Positions 4,596-5,760 of a stretch of DNA of 5,760 bases are shown here, in pieces. Numbering within the stretch: the stretch's first letter is position 1; the number at the start of each line of letters is the position of its first letter. The stretch is from Hydrogenophaga sp. (GTDB lineage Bacteria > Pseudomonadota > Gammaproteobacteria > Burkholderiales > Burkholderiaceae_C): positions 1 to 5,760 of the forward strand of contig JAUXXN010000412.1 of the NCBI GenBank assembly GCA_030684755.1, in the 5' to 3' direction. The notes beneath the pieces are model-generated. The model was given only the letters and a program-made list of their open reading frames with translations. It was not told the DNA's origin and did not search any database. The position numbers and the translations under genes were made by a program.

Positions 4596-5760
4596 ATGTC
4601 TCAAACACTGACCCGCCAGCAACAGATCGAAGCCTTGGAAAAAGATTGGGCCACCAACCCCCGTTGGAAAGGCGTCAAGCGCGGTTACTCCGCAGCCGAC
4701 GTGGTGCGTCTGCGCGGCAGCATGCAGCCTGAATACACACTGGCCAAAAACGGTGCTGAAAAGCTGTGGGCCAAGGTCAACGGCGGCGCCAAAAAAGGCT
4801 ACGTGAACGCTTTCGGCGCCATCACCGCAGGCCAAGCCATGCAACAGGCTAAAGCTGGCCTGGAGGCTGTGTACCTGTCGGGCTGGCAAGTGGCTGCCGA
4901 CGGCAACACCTCCGAGACCATGTACCCCGACCAGTCGCTGTACGCCTACGACTCGGTGCCCACCATGGTGCGCCGTATCAACAACACCTTCAAGCGCGCT
5001 GATGAAATTCAGTGGGGTCGCGGTATCGAGCCAGGTTCGCCCGAGTTTGTGGACTACTTCCTGCCCATCGTGGCCGATGCTGAAGCTGGTTTCGGCGGCG
5101 TGCTCAACGCGTTTGAGTTGATGAAGAACATGATCGCCTCCGGTGCCGCTGGCGTTCACTTTGAAGACCAGCTGGCCGCCGTGAAGAAATGCGGCCACAT
5201 GGGTGGCAAAGTGTTGGTGCCCACGCAGGAAGCCTGCGAAAAGCTGATTGCTGCGCGTTTCGCCGCCGACGTGATGGGTGTCTCTACCATTGTGCTGGCC
5301 CGTACCGATGCCGAAGCCGCCAACCTGATCACCAGCGACCACGACGCCAACGACAAGCCATTCCTGACCGGCGAGCGCACGCAAGAAGGTTTCTACCGCG
5401 TCAAGAACGGCCTGGAGCAGTCCATCAGCCGCGGTGTGGCCTACGCTCCCTACGCCGACCTGGTGTGGTGCGAGACCGGCGTGCCAGACATTGGCTTTGC
5501 CCGCGAATTTGCCCAGGCTGTGCACGCTTCTTGCCCCGGCAAGCTGCTGTCGTACAACTGCTCGCCTTCCTTCAACTGGAAGAAGAACCTCAACGACAGC
5601 CAGATCGCTTCCTTCCAGGAAGACCTGGCCGCGCTGGGCTACAAGTACCAGTTCATCACGCTGGCCGGTATCCACATCAACTGGTTCAACACGTTCCAGT
5701 TCGCCCACGCTTACGCCCGCGGCGAAGGCATGAAGCACTACACTGAAATGGTGCAGGAGC
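4596..5760 (+). CDS. aceA: Isocitrate lyase, 3' end cut by window edge
   Basis: Splits isocitrate into glyoxylate and succinate, the first step of the glyoxylate shunt, in the cytoplasm. 388 codons are visible with no stop; the E. coli enzyme has 434 aa, so roughly 45-55 residues are missing. Landmarks: N-terminal [15 protein letters not shown] (17-31); SGWQVAAD (95-102), which contacts glyoxylate; DAEAGFGG (161-168) with Mg-binding D161; the catalytic signature KKCGHMGGK (197-205) with C199 as the acid and H201; LARTDAEAA (234-242); and NCSPSFNW (321-328) for substrate carboxylates. All active-site residues expected in this part are present. Third positions are overwhelmingly G/C and the codon set is narrow, suggesting high expression. 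It has its own long leader with putative operators. A malate synthase gene is not in the window. Methylisocitrate lyase (PrpB) is excluded by the KKCGHMGGK context and length. Confidence 0.97.
   Translation, partial: MSQTLTRQQQIEALEKDWATNPRWKGVKRGYSAADVVRLRGSMQPEYTLAKNGAEKLWAKVNGGAKKGYVNAFGAITAGQAMQQAKAGLEAVYLSGWQVAADGNTSETMYPDQSLYAYDSVPTMVRRINNTFKRADEIQWGRGIEPGSPEFVDYFLPIVADAEAGFGGVLNAFELMKNMIASGAAGVHFEDQLAAVKKCGHMGGKVLVPTQEACEKLIAARFAADVMGVSTIVLARTDAEAANLITSDHDANDKPFLTGERTQEGFYRVKNGLEQSISRGVAYAPYADLVWCETGVPDIGFAREFAQAVHASCPGKLLSYNCSPSFNWKKNLNDSQIASFQEDLAALGYKYQFITLAGIHINWFNTFQFAHAYARGEGMKHYTEMVQE

Noticed and set aside
4581..5738. A 385-codon open frame on the - strand opposite aceA
   Set aside because: It is a mirror of aceA, whose strong G/C third-position bias removes stops on the other strand. 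The + strand carries a complete set of isocitrate lyase motifs and a good ribosome site.
5189..5746. A 185-codon + strand frame, and another at 5434-5733, within aceA
   Set aside because: Out-of-frame, Arg/Pro-rich readings of the aceA coding sequence, with no family resemblance.

Overview
The window looks like chromosomal DNA of a betaproteobacterium, most likely Burkholderiales/Comamonadaceae (Rhodoferax/Polaromonas/Limnohabitans type). This is inferred from the style of the FNR, HemN and AceA proteins and from the G/C-rich third codon positions; no 16S or marker search was possible. It holds one 3'-terminal gene fragment, four complete genes and one gene cut by the right edge. I see no mobile element, tRNA, rRNA or CRISPR array.

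Layout. Bases 3-140 are the C-terminal tail of an unidentified, probably membrane, protein on the + strand. A strong bidirectional terminator (174-214) separates it from a convergent fnr-type regulator (261-980, - strand). A divergent control region (981-1162) carries a perfect FNR box, TTGATCAAGATCAA (1095-1108), in front of hemN (1163-2542, +), the oxygen-independent coproporphyrinogen III oxidase. A SafE/DsbD_2-type membrane protein (2604-3431, +) follows and runs tail-to-tail into an EamA/DMT permease (3283-4209, -) with a 149-bp antisense overlap. An AT-rich region of about 385 bp (4210-4595) then leads to aceA, isocitrate lyase (4596 to the right edge, +).

How the genes fit together. 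fnr, hemN and the SafE-like gene form a low-oxygen module: FNR senses oxygen through a 4Fe-4S cluster, its box sits where it can drive hemN, and HemN makes haem without oxygen. SafE-like proteins of this kind are commonly found beside cbb3 oxidase (cco) genes in proteobacteria, so such a cluster may lie nearby, outside the window. aceA belongs to the glyoxylate shunt (growth on acetate, fatty acids and similar C2 sources).

Most of the window is ordinary core metabolism. What merits a second look is regulatory or structural: the FNR box that fixes the hemN start, a 10-G tract coding the SAM-binding glycines of HemN, the SafE/EamA antisense overlap, and the aceA leader. That leader has two tandem TCTT-N4-AAGA palindromes exactly 30 bp apart over a plausible start of transcription, plus several TTTGCA elements and an interleaved inverted repeat. 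I found no convincing new multi-gene system.
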